From Ectobius pallidus (lineage: Eukaryota > Arthropoda > Insecta > Blattodea > Ectobiidae), in contig CAXKWD010000002.1 in assembly GCA_964059195.1 (NCBI GenBank), forward strand, positions 150,243,042 to 150,307,041: a stretch of 64,000 nt of DNA, written 5' to 3'. Each line of letters opens with the position of its first letter. Position 1 is the first letter of the stretch. The notes beneath the pieces are model-generated. The model saw only the letters and a list, made by a program, of their open reading frames with translations, was not told the DNA's origin and searched no databases. Shown one piece after another: positions 1-10,129 of this stretch. The position numbers and the translations under genes are program-made.

Positions 1-617
1 GCCGTTAGAAGGATACTGGTACAATGGCGCAGCTCGTTTTCGGCCACGAGTCTCCTAGCGTACTGCTACCAAAGCATGTTAAACCGGCCTGCCTACAGCA
101 AAACGTGGTTCGGAACAGATCGTTTTGCGTGTGTTGGTAGTATCCTATTGTTATCAAATTATGTGTGTTTTACATACTAGCATTCTACAAATACGCCAAT
201 ACTAGTAAATGTTATTACGGTAAGTACTGTTGAGCTGCGCTTTTCTAAGGACAAGGATATGTTTTCATTACAGTAAGGTTAGTCTCAACTAATAGAAGCA
301 TTTATGTCAAAAATCATGTTCAATCCATGGAATTGCTCATTTTTATAACTTTGAATGTTGTAACATAAAATTTTCGCTTATACGTTTAACACCCGCTTAA
401 TGTAGGCCTACTACTGTGTAATTTTGAACGAAAAAATATTAACTTCATCAATTAATTTAAACGTGCTGCTAATGAAACTGATAAAGCACGCTCATAATTC
501 ACTTTACAGACGAAAGCCTGCCATGTTTATGGGAATGAAGAAGATCCGATGACCTTCCAAGACTGGCACACCAAAATGCGCTCAGAAAGACTTCTGTTTC
601 TTTACTAGGAAATAACT

Positions 618-2440
618 TTGAAAAGAATTCTTATTATTCTCACCTATGTGCGTTCCATTCGAGAGGGAAATTGTTCTCTATATATTGAGTCAGTTGTTTG
701 CCTTGCTCCATGTTTCTTTGCCCTTGATCATGCTAATTATGTACGATGGATTTCAGTACATTTTCGTGGCATGATCCTTCTGAAGGACAAACATTCAGCA
801 GAGATAGAATTATTCAACATAGGAGGATTTGTTGCAAGGAAAACCATGAAAGCTTCAGCCATGGCACTGGAACACATACATGAACAGGGGAATGCTTCAC
901 TAAAAGGGAAGGAGGAATAGTAGGCTTTATGACGATACCTTCCGGAAGTTTATGATCATTGGACCTCAGATTGCCACATAGCCTATATTCAGAAGTTTGA
1001 GAAGACCTTTAATCGGAAAACTGACACTGACAGGTTTGGGCGCTATGAAGAGGGAAAATTGTTGCAATTAAAATACAGAGATAAAGTTCATACTGTGGAG
1101 AATTTTGGAAATCCTTTCTCTGAAGAGTGTACAAAACTGTTCACAATTGATACAAAAATAATAATGACAGAAACTGTAGAGAAAACAGTAAAGTTAATTG
1201 TAAAAGAGGGGTTAAAACAGTTTTCTCAATTATTTCATTAACATTTGGAAAGCTCTGACAAAAGTATCATGGATCCAATAAAACTAAACCCAGCCATGCA
1301 ACTTTTGCTCGAAACTACGAACAAAATAGAAAACAAAACTTATCATGGTTACAGGTGTTACGAAATGACAATGCTCTCTTCAGCCATTTGTACATAGCGA
1401 GTCAAACAGGAGAGGGAGATTTCCAAGAATTTTGTAGACATGAAAATCAGCCTTGGCTTCCTCCCTTTCAGATCTTGGGAAGCAAATGCTTTGTAAGAAT
1501 AAGTCAAGTCTGCCTAAGTGCTTTTCGACTTACATTAATGAAAAAGAAATCAAAACTGAGCCAAAAGTTGATGTTAAAATCTTAGATGGAGCTGCAGGCA
1601 TTCACATATTATCTCATCCAGGAGCACACCCCTTTGAACGAAACATTCCATATGTTTCACATCAAATGTCATCACCAGCATTACGCTTGTATGTTGTTTG
1701 GCCTAAAAAATTGGAGACCTTTTTAAAAGATTCTAAAAACAAGAAGTCTTTCTTCAAGTTCCTCTCACGGGGAATTAGAACATTCCCTGTTTCAGAAGGA
1801 AAAGATCCGGTCAGTGGAGACCGATATTATAGTTATCTCCATATCTAGTTTTGAAGAACTTGCGATAAACAGTCTTTGGATTGCCTTTGGGACAAGAAAA
1901 GATTTCCAATACATTCCTATCCATGAAATTTCAAGAGGACTAGAACATCGTATATCAAAGGCTCTTCCCTACTTTCACGCATTCACTGGCTGTAATATGT
2001 TTCACAGTTCAATGGAAGAAGAAAAGTTAAGGCATGGGAAGCGTGGATGTCTGCCAAATACTACTGAGAGTTTCCTCTTGTTAGCGAAAGGAAATATAGA
2101 AGACTTTTTTTTCTGGAATTCAGAGATATGTTGTCGTTCTGTGCGGAAAATGTCGATGAAGAGAGAAGATTTTTTACTTAAGAGAAAAGGTCCCAGGTTG
2201 ATGGAAAATATACAGTCAACTTCCGATGCACTGAAACTGTATGCAATGGGGACAGCATACCAAGAGGAATGATATGGGGCAAAGCTCTGAAACTGATACA
2301 ACCAGACCAAGATCCTTCCAAGTGGGGCTGGACTAAGACTGACGGTTAATGGGTACCCGTATAGATGACACTTCCAGAAGTGGCAGCATCTAATCAAGAG
2401 CTAATTCACTGTGGCTGTACTGAGTGTGTGGCAAGGCAGG
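618..2440 (+). pseudogene. Broken transposase-like gene of an unclassified invertebrate element family
   Basis: Several frame-shifted pieces together resemble one large protein family seen repeatedly in invertebrate genomes. Pieces in order: a segment with ALDHANYVRWISVHFR and an HEQGNASLKG block (618-920); a charged segment (1059-1241); a segment with ILDGAAGIHIL and FFKFLSRGIRTFP (1453-1848); a segment with SLWIAFGTRKDF and ALPYFHAFTGCN (1814-2272). The tail, in another frame, reads WGWTKTDG followed by a stop and a Cys-containing end up to about 2440. Stops and frame changes between the pieces show it is not functional. It lies between the two long inverted arms of the surrounding element, as a transposase would. 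No DDE triad could be assigned by eye. Function as a transposase is inferred from position and family recurrence only. Confidence 0.6.
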
Positions 2441-2911
2441 TCTTTCATGAACTCAACTCTGCACATGTGATGGTCTTTCCCGGGAATCTAATCAATAAAA
2501 TCTAAATCATTTCTCTTCTCTCTTCCCTTTCAATTTTCTAATATGTTTACTCGTTTGCCCTATACGTGCCATTTAATATTCCCGGCAGTGACCATTAATA
2601 GTACAATTCCTTAAGCCTCCCTTATGGGGTGGCTAATAAATAATCAGGCCTACTTTCTTCTTACACCCCCACTGGACATCCCACATTTACTTATATAAAC
2701 AGAAATCACCACAGCACTTATTGTTCAGTCACTCAGAAGTTTAGATATTCTTAAAATACTTCCGTGTAATTTTTCAGAGATAACATAATTATGACCGAAA
2801 ACTAGAAACGCCAAGTTATTTCCCAGTAAAGAAACAGAAGTCATTCTGAGTGCATTTTGGTGTGCCAGTCTTGGAAGGTCATCGGATCTTCTTCTTCATT
2901 CCCATAAACAT

Positions 2912-4784
2912 CAGTGGCGTAGCGTAAGGGTAGACTTTGAGACTGAGTCTACCTAAATAATATAAGGAAATAGTGGATTCATAAACAAATAAATAAAGGC
3001 AGCAACAACCAAGCCATTAATCATTATAAACTCATTAGCCGTGTCATCAAAATATTTTTCGCCGTTGCATTCCCCAACCCCAACGCATAAAGCGTCAATT
3101 TGTGGTGCCGCGTGCTTAGGCAGCCTCGAAATCTTATGATGCGGCAGTGAAGACGAGCGAGCTGAGACTAGCGATGCTTCAAGACAGTCCAGTTTCATCA
3201 AGTGCGAGTTATATGACTTCTCCCACTAAACGTTAACTTACTCGTTGCGAAGACAGGCTAATTTGTTTCGCAAGAGCGGCATAACGTCATCACCAAAGAA
3301 ACTGGAGGGATTTTTGAGAACGCGAGTCTCTTCAAAACTGTTTGGCAGCACTGAGCTGTGATGTCACCTCCTGCATCAAGCCGCCAAATTTGAATGTTAA
3401 ATTCACAAAAACGGATTTTACAATCCCCAGCATGTGTTCTGCCGCTCTTGAAATACTCACGCGACTTTCTCTACCTTAATAAAATTGTTACTATTTCCTC
3501 TCGTCTGATTCCAGCTCTTAGAAAACACAACACAATGTTCTCTACCTTAAATGTTAAAATTACAGTTTTCTCCCTCCATCTCTAGGAATTCTCACACGAC
3601 TTTTCTACCGTAATAAAATTGTTGCTATTTTCTCTAGCCTTATTCTACCTCTTGAAAAACTCACAGAACGTTCTGTACCACAAGAATTAAAATAACTATT
3701 TTCTCACGTCTTCTTCCATCTCAGGGAGCTCTCACACGACTTACTCTGTCCTAATTATTTTTTTTTTAATTTTCTCTCGTCTTATTCCAGCTCTTTGAAG
3801 ACTCACACACTTTCTCTAACAGAAGCAATGAAATTACTATTTTCTCATGTCTTATTCCATCTCAGGGAGCTCTCACACGACTTGCTTTACCCTAATAATT
3901 TATTTGTCATTTTCTTTCGTCTTATTCTTCCTCTTGGGAAACTCACACAACAATCTGTCTCTTAAGCAACAAAGTACCGGTACCGGTAACTATTTTCTCG
4001 CAACTTATTTCACCTCTTAGAACACTCGTACAACTTTCTCTCAGTTAAGCATAGAAATTACTATTTTCTCACGGCATATTCCATACCTGACACCTGTCGC
4101 ATGACTTTATAACCTTGTTAAATAATTGACTGTGTAGAGATAATATTATGTAAAGTTAAGTAATATTGAAAGAAAGAAAAAAAAGAACTGATGCCGTAAG
4201 TAGTCTCTTCAGATACCTGCTTTCTTGAAGAGCGCTCGAGCATGAAGCCGGGCATTAGATTGAAAAAGGAAAGGGTACGGTAACATAAACATTACATTCC
4301 TCAGTCATTGGACTGAGTGCAGTGTTAGTTTATCTTAAAATTGTGATTATTTCCGTGTTGCACGTTTTAATATAATAGGTATGGATAACACCGTTTTCGA
4401 CTCTATCTTATGAACCAAAGGGTAAAAACCAACTTCTAAGCTTGATTTAGACGTTTTTCTCAAATTGAATCTTATACTTTATTTTGTTTAAATCTATGTA
4501 ACTTAGTTTACTTTAAAATCCAAATCCACTAAAATTCGATAATATTTAATAAAGATTGTGGTACTAATACTAATACTACTACTAGCCGACTGGTAATAGT
4601 AGTAATAGTAGTACTAGTAATAATAATATACTTATATAGGTATATACGAAATCGAATCCATGTGCATGATATTAACATTATTTTATTATTTTAAACACTG
4701 GGAATTTGTGTATCATTTGAACAGTTATAAATTCATATTTTACAATCCAGTTTACCCAGAACCCAATGTCAAGCTACGCCACTG
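2912..4784. mobile_element. Non-autonomous hAT element, 1873 bp
   Basis: The ends are CAGTGGCGTAGC and GCTACGCCACTG, a perfect 12-bp terminal inverted repeat of hAT type. They are flanked by an identical 8-bp duplication ATAAACAT at 2904-2911 and 4785-4792. The element interrupts the right arm of the surrounding long-TIR transposon, so it is younger than that element. It encodes no recognisable transposase. Its central part is a degenerate tandem array (about 3440-4110), and 3290-4130 is also homologous to sequence at 62045-62650. Confidence 0.93.
3440..4110. repeat. Degenerate tandem array, period about 70 bp, inside the hAT element
   Basis: A unit containing CTCACACGACTTTCTCTACC, then a run like AATTACTATTTTCTC and CTTATTCCATCTC, recurs roughly every 70 bases about nine times with substitutions and small indels. 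The same unit is found in the same order at about 62140-62640. No coding potential was seen. Confidence 0.75.
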
Positions 4785-5139
4785 ATAAACATGGCAGGCT
4801 TTCGTCTGTAAAGTGAATTATGAGCGTGCTTTATCAGTTTCATTAGCAGCACGTTTAAATTAATTGATGAAGTTAATATTTTTTCGTTCAAAATTACACA
4901 GTAGTAGGCCTACATTAAGCGTGCATTAAACGTAGAAGCGAAAATTTTATGTTTCAACATTCAAAGTTATAAAAATGAGCAATTCCATGGATTGAACATG
5001 ATTTTTGACATAAATGCTTCCATTAGTTGAGACTAACCTTACTGTAATGAAAACATATCCTTGTCCTTAGAAAAGCGCAGCTCAACAGTACTTACCGTAA
5101 AAACATTTACTAGTATTGGCGTATTTGTAGAACGCTAGG

Positions 5140-7125
5140 GGGCATGTCCATGGTAACTCACGTTACAAACTGACTTATTTTTACTTGTTAAACTCTTAAT
5201 AAATAATTTTCAGAAAATACCTAAGCAGCCAAAATGCATGAGTGAAACCTCTAATAAATGGAGCACATGTTGCATGCTTTGTGTGAATTCTGGATCACAA
5301 ATGTAAAGATTATTGAGATTCAAAGTTCGGTAACTCACGTTACAGAAATTGGACATGGTATTTGAAACTCAGATATCAGTAAGCATTTTCTGCTCTTTTA
5401 ATGGCTCAATAAATACATGTTTTGCTGTACTGGTAGGTTATCATGTTGGAAATATGAATATTAAAACAATTTGTAATTTAAAAAAAATTAAATACAGTTT
5501 ATCTGACATAAAACAACTGCCTGATGGTAACTAACGTTACGGTAACTCACGTTACAATTTGTCCATTATACACTAAATCAAAACAGTTTGCTTGTAAAAT
5601 AATCAAACATTTTTAAACATGTAACCTACATTTCTCTAGTAGTAAATAGAAAAAAAAATCATTTTTTCATAGAAACATGTTTAATTTAAATTAGGTTATT
5701 TCCTGCAATTCTAAAAATACCAGTTCCCTTACTGAATTCGATTTCCTTTCATTTTACCTTTAGGAACAAGAAAAATCTCAATTTTCTGTTTGAAATTAAT
5801 GAAAGCTGTTCTTTTTCATCTGTTCTGAACAGAACATTGCTTTCAACACTTCTGACAGGTCACTTCTATGTCACCATGTTCATTGGCATCACTTTGACCT
5901 ACTGCTGCATACCGAAACTTAACTATACCTTTTTTACTGTTCTGATGGAACTCAGCAAGGACAAAACCATTTTTAATATTCCCTTTTATTTAACATGGAA
6001 TAGAAAGTAACTTTCAGCTTCAAAGCTTGAGGTGTAGACCTGACGATAAATAGAAATTCTGTGTGATATTCCAGCACTACAAGAACTTGAAGACTCAGCT
6101 TCATCAGGCCTATCTATCCTTTGTCTTTATTCTTTCTTCCTGTTTAATTGCATTTCTTTTCCTTTCCCTTATTGTAGGTAGTTATTGCATTTGTTTTTCT
6201 CTTAGTTTTTCATACATTGTTTTTGCTTTTTCTTATGTTCTTCACTAGCAGGTGCCTGCATCTTCGGTCACGGTAATTAATTCAAAAATTAAAAATTAAG
6301 AGCTAAATAATTAAAATATCACGCACAGACAGACAAACAAACATTTCCTCTCATTATTGTAGATAATTTTCCTCATCCTTTAACTTCTGACTCTGACTTT
6401 TAATTTTTTCTGCTGCAGATAAAGGCATGTCTGAAAAATAATCCAAAAGTCCAAAATTTACAATTTTAATGAAAAGTACTTATGGAGACAATGTTACCTA
6501 TAAATTAGGTATCAACTTGCCTGCTGTATTAATGAAAAGCTGGTTGTACTTTCTACTTTTAAGTTAAAGTTTGTACTTGACTGTGCTAGGAAGCATCAAT
6601 GGTAACTCACGTTACACAAATTGAAAATAAAATTATGACTTCTAGGTTATGCATGGAAACTCAAATCAATGCTAGTGTTTTTTTAATCAACAAGTATGAA
6701 TTGAAATTAATTTTTTGTTTCTATAACCTAAATTTGAAAACCGTAATAACAACTTTTCAATGTTTCTGGTAACTCACGTTACAAGGTGCTATGTACTTTT
6801 GAAGTCTTAATAAAAGGCATAATATAAGAAATAATTACAATTTGAATAATATGTTTACTTACCTAATATGTTGATAATATTTTCCAATAATTTTGTATTT
6901 TCTATATATTAATACACAAGCACAAAAACCATTGGAAAACAGACCTAAAATGAAGACATTAGGAGTGCCATTAGAATAGTGGGATTCCCTCTCAAATTAC
7001 AAATAAATGCAGGGTGTAATCCAAGAAATTTAATGCTACCTACATTCTCTCAACCTTTGACCTCCTGAAAACAGTATTGTTGTTAAAAAAATAAGGATTT
7101 TGTCCTGATTCTCATGGACATGCCC
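5140..7125. mobile_element. Non-autonomous DNA element, 1986 bp, TSD TAGG
   Basis: It begins GGGCATGTCCATG and ends CATGGACATGCCC, a 13-bp perfect terminal inverted repeat. The flanks are TAGG at 5136-5139 and at 7126-7129. Comparison with the opposite arm of the host element (bases 160-200) shows the uninterrupted arm, which confirms the junctions. The interior is AT-rich and holds no transposase. It contains six copies of a palindromic 14-mer, described separately. A 4-bp duplication would suit Sola-like or other 4-bp-TSD superfamilies, but I do not assign one. Confidence 0.85.
5153..6782. repeat. Six dispersed copies of the palindromic motif GTAACTCACGTTAC
   Basis: The motif (arms GTAAC/GTTAC with a 4-base spacer) occurs at 5153-5166, 5330-5343, 5527-5540 (one substitution), 5542-5555, 6602-6615 and 6769-6782, all within one transposon. 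Copies three and four are adjacent. Most are preceded by G, giving GGTAACTCACGTTAC. Such repeated sites inside a DNA element are typical of transposase-binding or host-factor sites; the role here is inferred. Confidence 0.85.
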
Positions 7126-7304
7126 TAGGACGTAAAACACACATAATTTGATAACAATAGAATAATACCAACAGACGCGAAACGATCTGTTCTGAACCAT
7201 GTTTCGCTGTAGGCAGGCCAGTTTAACATGCTTTGGTAGCAGTACGCTAGGAGACTCGTGGCCGAAAACGAGCCGCGCCATTGTACCTGTATCCTTCTAA
7301 CGGC

Positions 7305-7800
7305 CGCTGTGGGCCTAATTATACATGGAAATGGGTGCTTTATGGTATCAAATTAAAACTTAAGAAACGTACTTTCTTTTTTATTTGAGAAAAAATTACG
7401 GAAACTCACTTGCTGAAAACTGTGATGAAAATAAAAGCAAAAAGAAAAATATGTTTTATCATTTTTAACTTTTTAAAGGGTTTCCACTTTACTTATCTAA
7501 AATATCATTGCAGTATCTTATACCTCTTATTTTAACTTTAATTTAAAAAAAAATGAACATTGAAATCGGATCATGAGGATAGGAGCTAGAGGCAATTTAG
7601 TAAGCGAGTGCAGCCTCCATTTTGAACCCCCATCTCCCCCCTCCGCCGCAAAATTTGCATTGGCGCTCCTTCCAAAAATACTCCACAGGGGTCAAGGAAG
7701 ATGTATGCGAAGTGGGACCTTTTAAAGTAAAAATGCATAGTTCGTCACATTTTTGTTCCTTAACCACCAGACTATTGAGACCGGTTCTCTTGTAGAGAAA
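7305..7800. other. Spacer with no recognised gene
   Basis: AT-rich sequence between the long-TIR element and the mariner-like remnant. The first bases may still belong to the end of the element to the left. The part from about 7570 (GC-richer, with CCCC runs) probably belongs to the 5' untranslated part of the mariner-like copy. No other feature was seen. Confidence 0.4.
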
Positions 7801-7825
7801 TCATCACGCGGGAAAAAAGTGACAA

Positions 7826-8611
7826 GTGCAAGTCGACACAATTCAGCAGGCTTTCCAACGCAGCCCATATAAGTCTATTCGTTGTGCTAGCAGGGAAGTT
7901 GCAATTCCAAAGACAACTATCCACGATGTTCTGCATAAGAGGTTATGTCTTCGTGCATACAAGATTCAATTGGTGCAAAAATTTAAACCAAACGACTTTC
8001 CTGCAGAAGCCTGATATCTGCAGAAGGTAGTGTTTAGTGATGAGTCCACCTTTCATGTCTCTGGGATCGTCAACAGGCATAATTGCCGCATCTGGGGATC
8101 AGAAAATCCATATGTAGTGAGGATGTTAGAAAGAGACAGCCCTAAGATCAATGTCTTGTGCACGCTTACACATGAAGCTGTGACTGGTCTTTTCGACAAT
8201 CAATGGAAATGAGTATCTTGATATGCTACAAAATTATGCCATTCCTCAAATTCCTCATGGATATGTTTTCCAACAAGACGGAGCTCCTCCTCACTTCGCA
8301 GTGCATGTTAGAGATCATTTGAATGAATGCTTTCCTCAGCAATGGATTGGTCGAGGTGGACCTACAAAATGGCCTCCCAGATCTAACCCCAATTGACTTT
8401 TTTCTTTTGGGGATACATAAAAGACATTGTGTACAAGACTGTAGTGGCGGATTCGGATGATTTGTGTCGGAGAATTGTAGCTGCTTGTGCAACTGTCACT
8501 CCAGAGATGTTAGGAAACACATGGCGAGAAGTTGAATATTGCCTGGATAACACAGTAAAGTTGAATAACATCTGGACATCTACAAGAGGTGCACACATAG
8601 AAATTTATTAG
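7826..8611 (+). pseudogene. Dead mariner/Tc-like transposase
   Basis: Three reading-frame pieces read in order as an insect mariner-like transposase. 7826-8014 gives a helix-turn-helix region with SIRCASREVAIPKTTIHDVL and YKIQLVQKF. 8030-8212 has FSDESTFHVSG and RIWGSENPY, carrying the first catalytic Asp. About 8264-8290 reads FQQDGAPPH, the second Asp block. 8393-8611 has FFFWGYIKDIVYK and a C-terminal tail. Stops and frameshifts separate the pieces, so no active protein is possible. The expected third acidic residue, upstream of FFFWGYIKD, lies in a disrupted stretch. Terminal inverted repeats were not identified. Confidence 0.85.
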
Positions 8612-8625
8612 TGGCAATTAGTGAT

Positions 8626-9308
8626 GTGGGCCGGGAATATTCCCAGTGGGAGGGAACTTATAAAATGGGAATATTGCCGGGAATATTTCTTTTGCCGGGG
8701 AAGATTGCAAAAACTGGGAATTTATGAAAATTTGTAGATTTTGAATGTTTTAACTCTTATTAACAATTGAGGAATCTTAAAACTACGTTAACTAAGCGAG
8801 TTCACACATTTTAATCCAAGAATTAACATTCTATACATTAATTCCCTGTATAACCGAGTGGGAATTTATGGAAATAAATGGATTTAAATTACTAAAGCAT
8901 TATTAAAAACCCAAGCATTTTGATCAAGTAATTTCCCCTGGGAACTTATGTTCAAACATCTTAGGTCATAAATGTTCAAAAACTACCTATTTTATAAATT
9001 TCCTGATTCTTTGTGCTTTTTCAGCTTTACAATTTGTACTTGTTTGGCCAATAATTGCCATACTCATTTATAGGCTATATATTTTTTATTTTACCAAATA
9101 TTTTATGTATAATTTAAAATAGAAAGTAGGAGTGCTCAAATAATAAAAATAGCCTACTTACTAAAGAAGCTAGTTAAGTTCATCATAAACATTGTAATAC
9201 TGTATTAAGAGTTATTTAATTACAATGGGCTGTAATGGGGAAATTCAGATCTTTAAAGACAAATAAGGGAATTTTTCCCTCCCTTTTTGGCCCATTGCAA
9301 ACTGCATC
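8626..9308. repeat. Possible non-autonomous element with imperfect ends
   Basis: The left edge AGTGATGTGGGCC and right edge GGCCCATTGCAAACTGCATC, followed by ACT, are imperfect inverted repeats. The interior is AT-rich with several GGGAATATT/GGGAATTTAT words. I could not find a target-site duplication, so the boundaries are weak. Confidence 0.3.
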
Positions 9309-9309
9309 A

Positions 9310-9798
9310 CTGCAGCTTTCAGAGAGGCAGCCATATTGTTTTTTCAGTTGATTTGTTTGCAAACAGAACCAGTTTCATTTGAAGTTTGTGTGAAATTTGT
9401 AACATTGAAGTGGAAGGTGAATCAAATAACTTTTTTGCACTCCTTAGCTAGTAAGTGTTACTTACGAAAGTTGTTTACATGGATCGTAACTTGACATTAC
9501 CACACGCAATCTTGTTGCTAGGGGCGACGGGCGGAAAGTGACTTGTTGCTAGGGGCGACGGGCAGAAATTTACTTTACCGCCCGCAAATGCTTATTTGCG
9601 AGCAGAAATGACCAAGGCCTCCCCGCTTTATAAATATTCGGTTGCCATAAACAATAACAAATGCGAATACCTTTCTGAAATAAGCACCATTCTTCAAGAC
9701 TGTATATACATAATATTTTCAGGTAATATCACAATTAATATAATTAAATTGATATAAGTAACCGTCGTGCAAAAAATAAGCATGCAACACACGGACCG
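9310..9798. repeat. Spacer with a direct repeat of CTTGTTGCTAGGGGCGACGG
   Basis: The 20-mer occurs at about 9512 and again about 30 bases downstream. A TATA-like TTTATAAATATT lies at about 9625. No coding sequence was seen. The stretch may be the interior or leader of the retroelement remnant at 9.8-10.07 kb. Confidence 0.4.
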
Positions 9799-9799
9799 T

Positions 9800-9859
9800 A
9801 AAGGCATTTACGGGTCTCGAAAACTTAAAAATGTTTCCTAGACCCGTAAACGTGCCTTT
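9800..9859. other. Stem-loop with arms of 18-20 bp
   Basis: 9800-9817 (AAAGGCATTTACGGGTCT) pairs with 9840-9859 (AGACCCGTAAACGTGCCTTT) apart from a small bulge, with a 22-base loop. It overlaps the 3' end of the gag-like reading frame on the minus strand. Function unknown. Confidence 0.6.
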
Positions 9860-10022
9860 CCGCCCTTGTGTCGCAATATCGTTCTATATTATCAAATGCT
9901 GCACAAGCTTCATCATATTTCTTCTCTTCTAGAAGCTTCTGCATTGTAGCTGCATTTCTGGTAAACAGACTTCTTTCAATTTTTCTTCTACTTTTAATTT
10001 TCTCCATTGTGGAAGTAATCAC
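9825..10022 (-). pseudogene. Gag-like N-terminal fragment of an LTR retroelement
   Basis: A 65-residue frame starts near MEKIKSRRKIERSLFTRN and continues with a short helical, charged segment. This resembles the N-terminus of gag in BEL/Pao-type elements, where a basic K/R-rich start is followed by coiled helices. Upstream on the same strand, at 10051-10066, lies TGGCGCCCAAAGTGAC, which has the form of a primer-binding site. The sequence beyond it would be the end of an LTR, cut off by the Sola-like insertion at 10130. The fragment is short and ends at a stop; assignment is tentative. Confidence 0.4.
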
Positions 10023-10050
10023 AAAACACTGACAAAAACACTATCGTGCC

Positions 10051-10066
10051 GTCACTTTGGGCGCCA
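10051..10066 (-). promoter_or_regulatory. Primer-binding-site-like sequence
   Basis: On the minus strand this reads TGGCGCCCAAAGTGAC, starting TGGCGCCC as in lysine-tRNA-primed retroelements. It is 29 bp upstream of the gag-like frame. Supported by sequence form and position only. Confidence 0.4.
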
Positions 10067-10129
10067 AATGCCGAGTGTTTGGCCCTCCACCGAATGGAAA
10101 ATAATTAAATATACTTAAAAAAGAACACA

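Larger units (their letters stand above)
1..7304. mobile_element. Long-TIR DNA transposon with two nested insertions; outer end may lie left of the window
   Basis: Bases 1-616 are the inverted complement of three separate pieces on the right: 2814-2911, 4793-5139 and 7126-7304. The gaps between the pieces are two later insertions with their own target-site duplications (2912-4784 and 5140-7125). Subtracting these leaves an element of about 3.43 kb with terminal inverted repeats of about 0.6 kb. A degenerate transposase-like gene lies between the arms (618-2440). The true outer ends are uncertain because the match reaches base 1, so no target-site duplication can be read. I cannot assign a superfamily: the encoded protein belongs to a recurrent invertebrate family, but I do not know its accepted name. 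Confidence 0.8.
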
